The position numbers and the translations under genes are program-made. Positions 40,201 through 50,400 of a stretch of 64,000 bases of DNA are shown here, piece by piece. The DNA is from Megaleporinus macrocephalus (lineage: Eukaryota > Chordata > Actinopteri > Characiformes > Anostomidae). The notes below the pieces were generated by a model, which worked only from the letters and a program-made list of their open reading frames with translations, did not search any database and was not told the DNA's origin. Location of the stretch: assembly GCA_021613375.1 (NCBI GenBank), contig CM038726.1, forward strand, positions 15,482,341 through 15,546,340. The letters run 5' to 3'. Position 1 is the stretch's first letter, and each line of letters begins with the position of its first letter.

Positions 40201-40220
40201 GGCAAAATGGCCAAAACATA

Positions 40221-40790
40221 GGGTGTGTCTCAAAACCTAGTGAGCTCCTACATAGACAGCATTTTACGTCATAGTATGCGCTCCCAACATGCAGGCTGTC
40301 CCAATTCTTAGATACCTGAAACACGCTGTCTACTGAGGAGCCTTATTTTGACCTGATTTTAAGGAAGCATCAGATGCTTCCTCAGCCGCTAAGACAATCC
40401 CATGATGCAACGCAGGCAAATCTACGAGCAGTGAAGTCGTTTTAAAATGTAAGTTATTTCGATTTTCTCTGGTGTTTTAATGTATTTCTTGTCATATAAT
40501 CACACAAAACAGTATTTTAGTTACAACTTTGTAACGAGTCGTTGACCATTTTGCAGGTTTATTCTCGAGCCATTAGCATTTATGCTAGCGGATTTTTAAG
40601 CCTCGGGCTATTGTTTTGGATGCCGGCTGGTAACTTAGCAACCAGCTAAACCACCGGTCGCGTGCTGCAGTAGGCGGGAACAAGCCGTGACGCAGTCTCT
40701 CTCTAACTAGATCGTCTCAGTAATCTGTTTATGAGGAGAGAACGCTGCCTAGTTAAACAGCTGCCTACATAGTCAGTGCCTATCCAGTAT
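40221..40790 (+). repeat. Long interspersed repeat, 3' part also at 1825-1967
   Basis: Runs from GGGTGTGTCTCAAAACCTAG through CTCCTACATAGACAGC to the terminal block CAGCTGCCTACATAGTCAGT. The last 137 bp are shared with 1825-1967. CCTACATAGACAGC-type words appear near both ends in direct orientation. It has no coding frame, and the DNA transposon nature is inferred. Confidence 0.55.
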
Positions 40791-40815
40791 CACCATCCAC
40801 GATATATATGACAAT

Positions 40816-40930
40816 GAGGGGTGTATAAAAGTATTGATACACTTGAGCAATGCAACATTATGTTTTGTGATACTGTATCAATTCTATACAAACACAATAT
40901 GGACTTACAATGAATAGTTTACATGCACTG
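40816..40930. mobile_element. hAT-like end fragment
   Basis: AGGGGTGTATAAAAGTATTG followed by ATACACTTGAGCAATGCAAC resembles the AGGGGTGTAAAAGTATCG terminus of a teleost hAT family. The other end was not located. Confidence 0.4.
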
Positions 40931-41335
40931 GTGAGAGACAATGGTTCGTGTGTGATAGCAATGTTGTAAACACAATATAAGCAATGATATAACGCTTCAC
41001 CTCCCCCTCCCACCGCCCCTAGCCCTATCTGTCACTGAGCAAAAACACATTGCTAGCTTTGCCCACCCTGGTATAACGTTTATCTTTCAAATACATCACA
41101 GTACGGCTTCATGTTGATTTGGGGAAAATATTGACTGTGCTAGACCCTGTAACAATTTTCAGCCAAAACTTACAAACCGAGCCGAATAACTGAGCCAAAA
41201 CAGATTAATGAGATGCAGAGGTAAAAGGAAATAGGAGCTAAATTGGTGTGTAAACTGTACAAACTGGTTGATATTCTGAGCATGCGGCGCCTTGAAGGAA
41301 TCTAATTACTCTAGCAATACTCAAGTTGCCCCTGA
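40931..41335. other. Noncoding, nothing recognised
   Basis: AT-rich and without identifiable features, between repeats and the presumed enc1 3' UTR. Confidence 0.5.
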
Positions 41336-42017
41336 TTTAATAAGGATCTCTGTCCTTGTACACACACACACACACAGAAGCCAGGGGGAGATCGGGGAAT
41401 AGACGTGATTTTTTTTTTGTTTTCATCTAAAGTGAATTACGCTTGAATGTAAACAAGAATCACTGCTACATGGGAGGCCTATTATTTTTTATCTGGCTCC
41501 AGAAGGAGCTTGAAAACAAGCTTTATCATACAATTAATGATAATCAGCACTGTGCCAGACTTTAGGTCATTATTACGAGCACTGGGTTTTGTGCAAACAT
41601 GCATTTTACCAGCCAGAAGCTAAAAATTAAGCCCCAAAAAAACAATCCATTATCAGATATTATCCTAACAGGTTTGTGACCTTAATTGGCAGTAGCTTGA
41701 CACGTCTCATTAAATCTTCCTCCTGGAATTCCCTCCTGTTTCAGGGAGTAAGTCTTTCAAGACTGTTTTTCACTCCATTCATAAAAAGCTCTACTCAGGG
41801 CTGAGCTGCACAGTACCTTTGATGTTAACCTGATTATATACTACCTGTAAATCCATCAAACTGCTCATGAATATAGCCTCGATATGAAAGCACTTCCATT
41901 TTTGATGGATGATTGTACCTCTCCAGTGGAAAATTGCCAGTCAAATCACTTTTTAGGGCTAGCAGACCTACCTCACAGGATGAAGGAAGGTCAAGGGAGA
42001 GCCAATGCATGCAGTCA
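41336..42017 (-). other. enc1: Putative enc1 3' UTR
   Basis: This is minus-strand sequence directly after the enc1 stop codon. It is complex and repeat-poor, unlike the DNA further left, as expected of a retained UTR. No AATAAA was seen on the minus strand here; an ATTAAA lies at 41341-41336, so the true end is uncertain and may lie further left. Confidence 0.4.
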
Positions 42018-43929
42018 TCAGGCTGGGAGGTGCTTCCAGGTGCTAACGAAGGCAGTGGGGATCAGGGAATAGGGGACAGTGGTTATGCTGTTCCAGGCGT
42101 CCAATGTAGGATCGTAGCAGTCTAGTGTTTTGCAGCGCTGCGTTCCAAAATAGCCGCCGACTACGTACAGTTTGTTCCCGGAGGCTACCGCTTGGCAGCT
42201 CATTCGCTTAGCCGTAACATCACCTACTTTAGTCCACTGGTAGGTTTCGCTGCTGAACTTGTAAGCGGAACAGGCAGAGAACTCAGTATCGCCGCCCATT
42301 ACAAAGATCTGGTTCCCCAGAACAGCAGCTGCTGTGTAGCGCCATGGCTGAGGGCAAGATGCTGGGACAGTCCAGTGGTTCTCCATCGGATCGTAGCACT
42401 GGACCTTAGGCAGCTTGTCGTGGGCCACACTCGTTCCTCCAAAGGCAAACAGCTTGAGCTTGACACTGACCACAGCTGCATTGCTGACGCCCTCACGCAG
42501 AGGTGCCACCATGCTCCACTTGTTGGCAACAGGGTCGTACTGCTCCACCTGCTTCAAGGAGACTGACGGGGAGGCTGGAAGGCAACCGGTCGCAGCCGTG
42601 TGACCACCAACAACATAGAGGCAGTGGCGCAGTTCGGCCGAGCCATGGCCAAATCGAGCAATGAGCATGGGGGCCGCTTTGGACCACTCTTCATGCAAGG
42701 TGTCATAGACCCAAACGTCCTTAGACACGCCGTTCTCTGAGCCCCTGCCACCAGTCACGTAGACTTTGCAGCCAATAGCGCAGGCGCTGAACTCCTTCCG
42801 GGGACTGGGAATATCTGCCTTCGGGATGATTTCCTTGGCCTTCTGGTCCACCAAGTAGAGCTTGTCACACATGAAGGTAGGACCACCTAGCAGGAAAAGG
42901 GCATGACTGGTCTTGCGTGGCCTGGCGCAAGGACTGTTGACCACACCATCGTTCTGCAGGATGCGGAGCTTGCAACGGATGGCCTCGTCCACCAGCTCCT
43001 TGCTCTTGGCCTGAGTGTTGATGAGCTCCTCCGTGGAGACATTCTCCATGAGGAAGATGGCAGGCAGGAGGGCAAGGCGTACAGTGCGCAACAGCTCAGG
43101 CAAGTGGCAGTGCCGTCGCTCCAGGTCGTAGTTCACCCAGTTCAGTGCCGACTCGTAAACCAGCCTCTCATCCTCTGTCTCGAGCTCCTCGTGCGAGAGC
43201 AGCTGGACCAGCATGTCCTTGGGCAGCTGCAGAAACTCCTCCGTCTTGCAAATGGCAGGGAAGTTACTGAGGCACATGCTCCAGGAGAGCTGGGACAGCT
43301 GGGTGCATTGGTGGGCATCAGACAGGAGCAGCATGCCCAGACAGTTGGACGGATGGAGGTTCTTCTCCAGAAACTCGGCACAGGCATCACGGATGTCCTG
43401 GAACTCCAGCATGTCACCTGCCTCCAGCAGAGACTCAGCATTCTCCTCGTTGATGACTACGCGGGATGAGTAAGCATAATCCAAAAGAAGCTCTAAAACC
43501 TGGGTGACACAGAGTGACACTGCTGTTAGTCATAGAACATGTCTTTACTTTATTCAGAACATAAGCCCCAAGTCTAAACGTTTCAAACACGTGATGCATA
43601 ACAGATACTTAAAACGGGAATGACAGCTCCGGTACCTCTGGATGAATGGAGTCTCTGAAGTCCACCTCCTTGGCTTGGCTTTCTCTCAGCCCACCACTGA
43701 ACATCGCCTCGAAGTAGCGACTGCAGGCAGCCAGCACGGCCCGGTGGCAAGGGAAGGAGCGGCTGCCCGCATGCAACAAGACATCAGTGAAGAGCCTCTG
43801 CTGCCGGAGCACGTTTAGGTGCATCAGGACGCTGTCAGCATATGAAGACTTGTGGAAAAGATAGATGTTCATGGAGCCTGTGCTGGCCCGCGACTTGCGG
43901 TTCTCGTGGACACAGACAGACATTTTCAT
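42018..43929 (-). CDS. enc1: enc1, ectodermal-neural cortex protein 1 (BTB-BACK-Kelch), two coding exons
   Basis: Encodes Enc1 (Klhl37), an actin-associated BTB-Kelch protein of developing nervous tissue, of the class that can act as a Cullin-3 adaptor. Coding exons are 43929-43636 and 43499-42018, joined in phase 0 over a 136-bp GT-AG intron; the stop TGA is at 42020-42018. The product is 591 residues from ATG 43929, or 589 from ATG 43923 (MSVCVHENRKS), which equals the human length as I recall it. Order: BTB about 46-115 (FTDVLLHAG, HRAVLAACSRYFEAMFSGG), BACK about 150-250 (NCLGMLLLSDAHQC), then about six Kelch repeats (GCKVYVTGGRGS, LYVVGGHTAA, LFAFGG, IFVMGGDTEFSA, LYVVGGYFG) and the C-terminus STWKHLPA. 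A splice acceptor (TTCTTAAAG) just before GATTCAATG at 43935 implies an upstream noncoding exon. The reading continues into a stop if the intron is retained. Identification is near certain; which ATG is used is not. Confidence 0.97.
43500..43635 (-). other. enc1: enc1 coding-region intron (136 bp)
   Basis: The donor is CCAGAG|GTACCG (GT at 43635-43634) and the acceptor is TCACCCAG|GTTTTAGAG (AG at 43501-43500). Joined, the exons read HPE|VLELLLDYAY, matching the family without gap. Unspliced, the first exon frame reaches a stop within about nine codons. Confidence 0.93.
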
Positions 43930-45780
43930 TGAATCCTTTAAGAAGAGAAACACCAAACTCAGTCAGAATACACTGTTCCTACTCGTCTTTACAGAATGCT
44001 TCCAAGAAGTGGTGATAGAACCCAGAGATCTGAAAAAACTAATGTTATGAATGAAGGAAATGTTAGGAATATGCTGCCAGGTGCCTAAGACACTTTTAAT
44101 TTTAAGAGGAATTGTACCCTAAGCATATTTTTTACAATCTACCCAAGGTGGACGGGTACATGCTGGGTATTTCAAGGAAAACTAAACCCTATTATAACTT
44201 TTTCTTTTTCATTTTCACCACTGTTTTACTATTCTACCATTATCCTTACACATTAAACCCCAGAAGACCAGTGTAGGTTCTCTGGTGGTTTTGAATAGTA
44301 AATAAAGCAACACTAAGCAATATCAGTGTTGTAGACATTGTGAGCTCTGGTTTCTACCACCACCTCTGTAAAGAAATCCTAGAAAAGCAATGAGCCATTT
44401 CACTTCAAACCACTCCTAATGACTGTGTCAACCACTGAATTATGCATTTAGAAAAATGACTGAATTCCTCTTTATTTAATACAGCAGTAGTTCATTGAAT
44501 TGATGATTGAGGAGGAATGGAGAGGCAAAGCTCTAGACTCCCTAGACTCTTTTTTTTTTGTTCACAACTGTGTTAAACGTGTGCACATCTTGCTGAGCAA
44601 GGTACGTTTAGAACAATTCACCCAAAAACAAAACTGCACACGTTCACTAGCTGGCTTTCTGTCACGGTCTGAGAAACAATCTTGGCTCGTGGGTGCTTAC
44701 AAGGTTTGGGGTTAGTCACATGTCACTATCTCAACTGATCGATTTCAGCGAAATCCATCGAGAGCTAAGCTAGACTGAGAGAAGAGACGACAGAACATGA
44801 TGTCATTCTGTAAACACACACACACACAAAACCCACTGGATCTGTCTCTGATGTCTAGCCGCCTGGAATGCGAGCGAATTTAATCATTACCAGGTGTTCA
44901 AAGGCGGACGGAAAGAAGGGGAAAAAAGGAGAAGTTTTAAAAGTAAACACCGCAACCACTCCACACAGTCAAGGCAAAACTAACAAAGAGACGAGCACTG
45001 GGCGCAAAGTCAACATTAAGTGTGTCAGTGTCACCGGCTACCATCTGGTTGCCTATATGGTGCGCATTCAAATCCAATCAGTCGTAATTTCCATGTAACC
45101 GATACGCGTCCCCTGGTCCCTGCTGGATGTCAGCGTCCCTGCGGGGCGCATTTAATTGGGTTTCTCCTAATGCTGTGCAGACGTAAATGTAGTTCTTACC
45201 CCAACTAAATGCATTAGAGCGAGCAAAGGTGATACACGGCACCTGATACCAAATGACAATTCCTTTAAATCTGCCACGGCTGTGAAAGACCCCAGACAAA
45301 ACCATGGTGTCGACAATCCACCAGTGCGCTGTTCCTTACTGCAGCTTAGTACAAGCCTTCCTAACCGAGTCTGACATGTTCAACTTCCCAATACAAAGAC
45401 AAACGACTGAATGACGTTTACAATGTGTAATAGAGAAGTGCAGTCATATATAGCAGTACATGCAATGTAGTGCTCATGTATATGGCTATTGCTTGAAACA
45501 GCTAATAGAATGTATAGATCTGTTTGTATATGTAGATGTAGCTTTTTATTACATATGAATAAAAAGTGAATAACTTGAAGTGTATTAGAATTAGTGTACT
45601 AATATATGTCAGTCACGTTAAATATAAAATGGGTATGGCTGCTGTCGGAGCACAATCTAATATTTCGGCTATTTTCCAGTTTTTGACAACAATTTTAAGC
45701 AACAACAGACATTGTGTGTACATTTATACTAAACTGAGCAAAGGAAATTGGCTAAAATTACTTTGGGTGAAAGTCTGTTT

Positions 45781-45821
45781 ACCTCATATCCAAAATGATT
45801 GTATCATTTTGGATATGAGGT
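45781..45821. repeat. Perfect hairpin, 19-bp arms, 3-nt loop
   Basis: The left arm ACCTCATATCCAAAATGAT (45781-45799) and the right arm ATCATTTTGGATATGAGGT (45803-45821) are exact reverse complements around the loop TGT. It lies inside the inferred first intron of enc1. Confidence 0.95.
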
Positions 45822-45884
45822 TTTGCTTAGACACATATACACATACATATTACTTTAAATAGCTATAGAATAAAGTTATGAATA

Positions 45885-45961
<77 letters not shown>
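45885..45961. repeat. (TG)n(TA)n compound microsatellite
   Basis: About 20 bp of GT followed by about 57 bp of AT dinucleotides. Confidence 0.95.
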
Positions 45962-45964
<3 letters not shown>

Positions 45965-46289
45965 CCATTTATAACATGAAAATTAGAATAGCTTATATTA
46001 GTACAGGGTATGAAGGCTTAATGCATGATAACAACAGTGGTAAGAATAAGCGTATCAGTGGGATATTCGACAGCATGCATGAAAACATCTTTTCCGAATA
46101 AACTTTGTTCAGCTAACAGAGCTTCGTGCATACATAACCAGCAGCTCCCCGGTAAAGCGCAGCTACTCGTGCAGTTAATGACGTTCATTAATGAAGCGTC
46201 ATGTAGCGCCCCTGAAAGCCCGTGCAGGGTCTGTCAGCTCTGTGAATGAACCCTGCAGACGCGGTGAGATCTTAAAGCAGGCTGCGTAC

Positions 46290-46680
46290 CTCTTCGTTCA
46301 GAAAGCAGGAGTTCAAATCTGTCCGCTTTATTCCTCCAGCATGCCAGAGCGAGGACAACAGGCACGACGCGCCGCTTAATCCCGAAACGCCGCCGCCGCT
46401 CCAGCGCCTGCAAGCCTGCCGGGGCGATCTGCCGAGCCTGCCGCGGAGAAGCGAGTAAAAAAAAGTTTCCGAGCTCTCGCCTCGTGCCAAGCTCGTGTTC
46501 TTGGACACTCACTGGTCGTGCCAGTCGCTCGTGTAAGTATGTGTTGGCCCCGGCTGAAGGGGTGTGTTTTAATGAGGGGTGGCGGGGGAGGGGAGGAGGA
46601 GGAGGAGGGGGGCGGGGCGGAGGTGGGAGGGACGCTCAAGAATGAAGAAGAACGAGGAACCGGCGCAGATGCAGCAGACT
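46290..46680 (-). promoter_or_regulatory. enc1: enc1 promoter and noncoding first exon (inferred)
   Basis: A CpG-rich segment in an otherwise AT-rich window. Reading the minus strand, GC boxes (CCGCCCCGCCCCCC, about 46607-46620) and an AT-rich CATTAAAAC (about 46566-46574) precede a CpG-rich stretch that ends at the donor GAAGAG|GTACGC (exon end 46290). The start site is probably near 46540, judged only from the spacing to the AT-rich motif. No in-frame coding link is needed, because the CDS begins in the next exon. Confidence 0.55.
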
Positions 46681-46868
46681 AGTCGTGTGTGAGGTTGTTT
46701 GCAGATTGCTTCAAAGATTCAGTGTTTAGATGTGAGGAGCGATCACGATTATTCCATCAAAAAAAAAAATTCGATTCGATTTATCTTCTTAGCAAATTTG
46801 CATTAGGTTAATTTCACTTACCTCTGTGAAAGTAAGAAACAGAGCATGATCGACTCAGCCGTCCTATT

Positions 46869-46900
<32 letters not shown>

Positions 46901-48181
46901 TGGGTATTTGAAAGACTATTTTTCTTTCATTCTTGAGATAAAAATCGATTTTTTATTGCTTGGCCTACTCGATTACTCATCAATATGTTATTTAATGACT
47001 AATGTAATCACTCCTAATAGATGTTATCTAAATGATCAGGATGGTGAAGTACCTTTATCATGGGCAGCGTTCGCTAATGCTCTAAAAAACAAATTGAAAT
47101 GGAAATGGAAAATAAAACTGGGTTTACAGTGACTTAGTTGAAAAAGAAGAGTCCAATACATAGAACTGACATACCAGAAACCTCAAACACTGTTGTCTCT
47201 TTATTTAAATACAAATCCTGTACCAGCAAATCAGAGCTTATCAAGAAAGGGAAAACAGCTCGTTTCGTACTAGGGCTTGAAAACTATAATGCTGAATAAA
47301 TACATTATATGGCCTCAGTATATAGGATCAGGATGGTGAAGTTACTTCATCATGGGCTCCATCAGTTTTTTCTAATGCTCTAAAAAAATTGGGCCTTTAA
47401 AGTACATTTTTTAAGGTGGCATGAAAAATAAAACTTATCAAGAAAGGGAAAACAGCTTGTTTCGTATTAGGGCTTGAAAACTATATAAAATGCTGAATGA
47501 ATACATTATATGGCACATTTGATGTTAGACTAAGTGTGCTGGTTCTTGTATTTGGGGAGGTGGAACCCGAGGATGTGTTATATTTATATACACAAATCCC
47601 TAAAGGTGGGTTCAAATCTTATAGGGCAAACCTCAAAGACCTAAATCTCCTACATGTCTGGAAGACCACTGACCCAGATTGGAATTGTACTGGCCACACA
47701 ACATTGTCATGAATGTCATGACAACCATTAATTGGGGTTTCAGCACAGAGAACTGATCTGCGTTTACATAGTAAAATCCTGTAGTGGAATAAGTACCTCT
47801 AGTCTGGCTCAACACAACTGAACCTTGTATGAATACTTGTTACACTGTAAGTGTTAATCCATCATTATGTACACGCTTTCCTACACAGTAAAGTTGAATG
47901 GCTGTCTTGTACTAACACATCCAGTTATTGAATGAAGGACTTGGCAATTAGCTGATATGTACTGTAGAATCAGTGCAGGGAAGATTTATAAGGCAACAGC
48001 GCCCTCTGATGGGTACAAAAGTATGAAAAACTGATATCCTTATATTGTCGGCTCCAACAGTCAGTGCTTTGTGGAATATTTAGCATGAGTGTATTCAATT
48101 GATGTAGCTCTCTTGGTGTGAACTGGATCTTGTGACTGTATCCAGAGTCTATTTGAGTTAGATTTCTGTATGTAACTGTGC
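46681..48181. other. Intergenic, local duplication 47031-47520
   Basis: Start of the divergent enc1-hexb interval. An (AT)n array is at 46875-46901. No exon recognised. Confidence 0.55.
47031..47520 (+). repeat. Local direct duplication, two units
   Basis: Unit 1 (47035-47325) and unit 2 (47328-47520) both begin GATCAGGATGGTGAAGT and share CATGGGC, CTAATGCTCTAAAAAA, then TATCAAGAAAGGGAAAACAG and ATACATTATATGGC. Unit 1 has about 100 bp in the middle that unit 2 lacks. No family is recognised. Confidence 0.7.
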
Positions 48182-48189
48182 ACTGTAGG

Positions 48190-48883
48190 CAGAGGTGTCA
48201 AGTAACAAAGTACAAATACCTTGTTACCCTATTTAAGTAGAAATTTTGGCTATTTATACTTTACTGGAGTAATTATTTTTCAGCTTTTACTTCTACTCCT
48301 TACATTTTAAACATAGCCTCGTTACTCCTATTTCATTTACAGCTTGTTTTCATTCATGTACATGTACATTCCAGTAAAGGTTATTGTTAACATGCCTTTG
48401 AAGTTTGACTTTTTGCTCCATTACAATACTTATAGACAACTAGTCATCATATCTTCTGCTCCATGAAACACATGTTAATGTTCAGTAGTACACAGACATG
48501 CTTCTTTAATATATTTACATTGTACTAAACTACATTCATTATTTATGGGCGTATTTTTTAGAAGAATGATTTTTAGGGGAGGTGGGCTAGTGCACTATAG
48601 GCCCCTGTGGTGCGGCCTAAGCTTTTGTCCTTAATTGCATTTTTTTCCTTACATTACTTTTACTTTTATACTTTAAGTAGTTTTGAAAGCAGTACTTTTA
48701 CACTTTTACTGGAGTAAAAAGCTTGAGTTAACACTTCAACTTCTACAGAAGTATTTTAAACCCTTCTTAAAAACAAGTATTTTAAAGTATTTTAAAAGAT
48801 ACTTCTATATCTCTACTTCTGGTAGAAGTATACATATAGAAGTATCTATACTTCTACCAGAGTAATTAATGTGAATACTTTTG
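48190..48883 (+). mobile_element. hAT element with 8-bp target duplication, right end clipped
   Basis: The left terminus is CAGAGGTGTCAAGTAACAAA, and the body is of the ACTTTACTGGAGTAATTATT type common in teleost genomes. Flanks are ACTGTAGG on both sides (48182-48189 and 48884-48891). The right side ends GAATACTTTTG and lacks the ACACCTCTG expected as mirror of the left terminus, so about 9 terminal bases have been lost. No transposase is present. Confidence 0.75.
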
Positions 48884-48891
48884 ACTGTAGG

Positions 48892-50103
48892 TAAGTTTTG
48901 TGTATGGTCCTTTATGTGTTTTGCATTTTTTAATTAAATTATCAGCATAACAGTCTGAGTACATAGTAGAACCTTGTTTACATGAATTTCAGGATGTCTA
49001 TGATTGCCCCCTATTTGCTGTTTCTCATGCTGCCACAGACTCTGGTTATTAACAGTCTCAAAAGCCCCTGATGAGTAGGTCAGACCACCTGAGAGCTGTC
49101 TGAATAAGTGATCTCAGGAGAATGAATAAGACTCATTTGCATCCTTTTTGTTTTAAAATGCTAGGTTGAGAAATGGTGTCAGTATGTATGCTTTCCCTCC
49201 AAAAACTCTATTTAGGGTTCATAATTGGACCTGCACAGTAGGTTATTTCTCATCTAGGAATTTTATTTTATTTGTCATAATTTTGCTTTTAATGTTTTAT
49301 TTATTTCCAGAATTAAATAAAAAACAATCCCAGTGTATGTCAATGTGCGTTGAGATGTTTGGACACTCACTGAGCACCTTATTAGGAGCACCTTGTATCT
49401 ACATTCATTGTCACTTACCTTATAGGAGCACTGTGTAGTTCTACAAATACAGACTGTAGTCTTCCTGTTTCTCTGCATACTGTGTTAGTTCCCCGATCAC
49501 ACTGTTGTTCAATGGTCAGGTCCATCACAGAGCAGGCGTTATTTCAGTAGTGGATCCTTCCTAGCACAGTTGTTGGCCTGGCTCCATGGTTCGTTGACCT
49601 TTAGATAGGGCTGGGTGGTATATCACCTTTTTAAGGTGTGTTGATGTATGTTCGTACAAGATATACAATTAGACAATACTGTTTATATCATATCAATATA
49701 GTTTGATATTACATTAAATGACATGCCCCATTTCTTCCATTAAGCCCTCCATAACTTCTCCAGCATGCTGTGCTATTCCTGCTAATAAACATTTAAATCA
49801 CTGCAAAGTTTAATCAGACTATCAGATGAGTTTGAATCAGCATTGACACACAGAGGTAATGACAGAAGATGGTTGTGTACCTTGTGTAAAGAAATCTGTG
49901 GTAGTCTATCACATCCCTAAAACTGTGGTCCCAGTAGCAACAATGAAACAAAAAGGCATTGAAAAGGTAGTAAGACACCAGCTGCAACTAAAATATGAAG
50001 GAAAAGTTGAAGGAAACCCTGTCACCACATTTTATTTTTGCTCATACTTTGATTGTGGCATCTTGCATGGAGCTTTGACTTACACATTTAGCCCCCTTCG
50101 TAG
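48892..50103. other. Intergenic; hAT-like end at 49606
   Basis: No exon recognised. TAGGGCTGGGTGGTATATCA at 49606 looks like a teleost hAT left terminus; the matching right end was not found. Confidence 0.4.

Positions 50104-50183
<80 letters not shown>
50104..50183. repeat. Poly(A) run followed by (TA)n
   Basis: About 31 A residues followed by about 49 bp of TA dinucleotides. This junction makes long low-complexity open frames on both strands. Confidence 0.95.
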
Positions 50184-50185
<2 letters not shown>

Positions 50186-50400
50186 TGTAAAGTTGCCATT
50201 TTGGAGATACCTGTTTTTCTTTGGACAGCAACGATATATATATATATATCGTTGCTGTCCAAGGAAAAACAGGTATCTGCAAAATGGCAACAGTACAGGA
50301 GAGGCCAAAACTGTCAATGTCAAAGTCAGTGGAACCAGAATTTTTTCCAAGCTATTTTGGATACAGGTTTTTCATTGGACAGCAACACTATATATTGTGT
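50184..50400 (+). mobile_element. Family M element preceded by an inverted second end
   Basis: 50187-50237 holds a family left end in reverse (AAAGTTGCCATTTTGGAGAT ..TTTGGACAGCAACG). After a short TA joint the same end follows forward (CGTTGCTGTCCAAGGAAAAA CAGGTATCTGCAAAATGGC) and continues to TTTTTCATTGGACAGCAACA near 50393. The first arm plus joint plus second arm form an almost perfect palindrome of about 110 bp. Confidence 0.75.

Larger units (their letters stand above)
43936..46289 (-). other. enc1: Inferred enc1 intron 1 (5' UTR intron)
   Basis: Bounded on the right by a good donor GAAGAG|GTACGC (GT at 46289-46288) and on the left by the acceptor TTCTTAAAG at 43936. It holds a perfect hairpin (45781-45821) and a (TG)n(TA)n array (45885-45961). 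The exon pairing is an inference from splice sites only. Confidence 0.55.

Noticed and set aside
42903..43469. 188-codon plus-strand open frame
   Set aside because: Antisense shadow of the enc1 coding exon.
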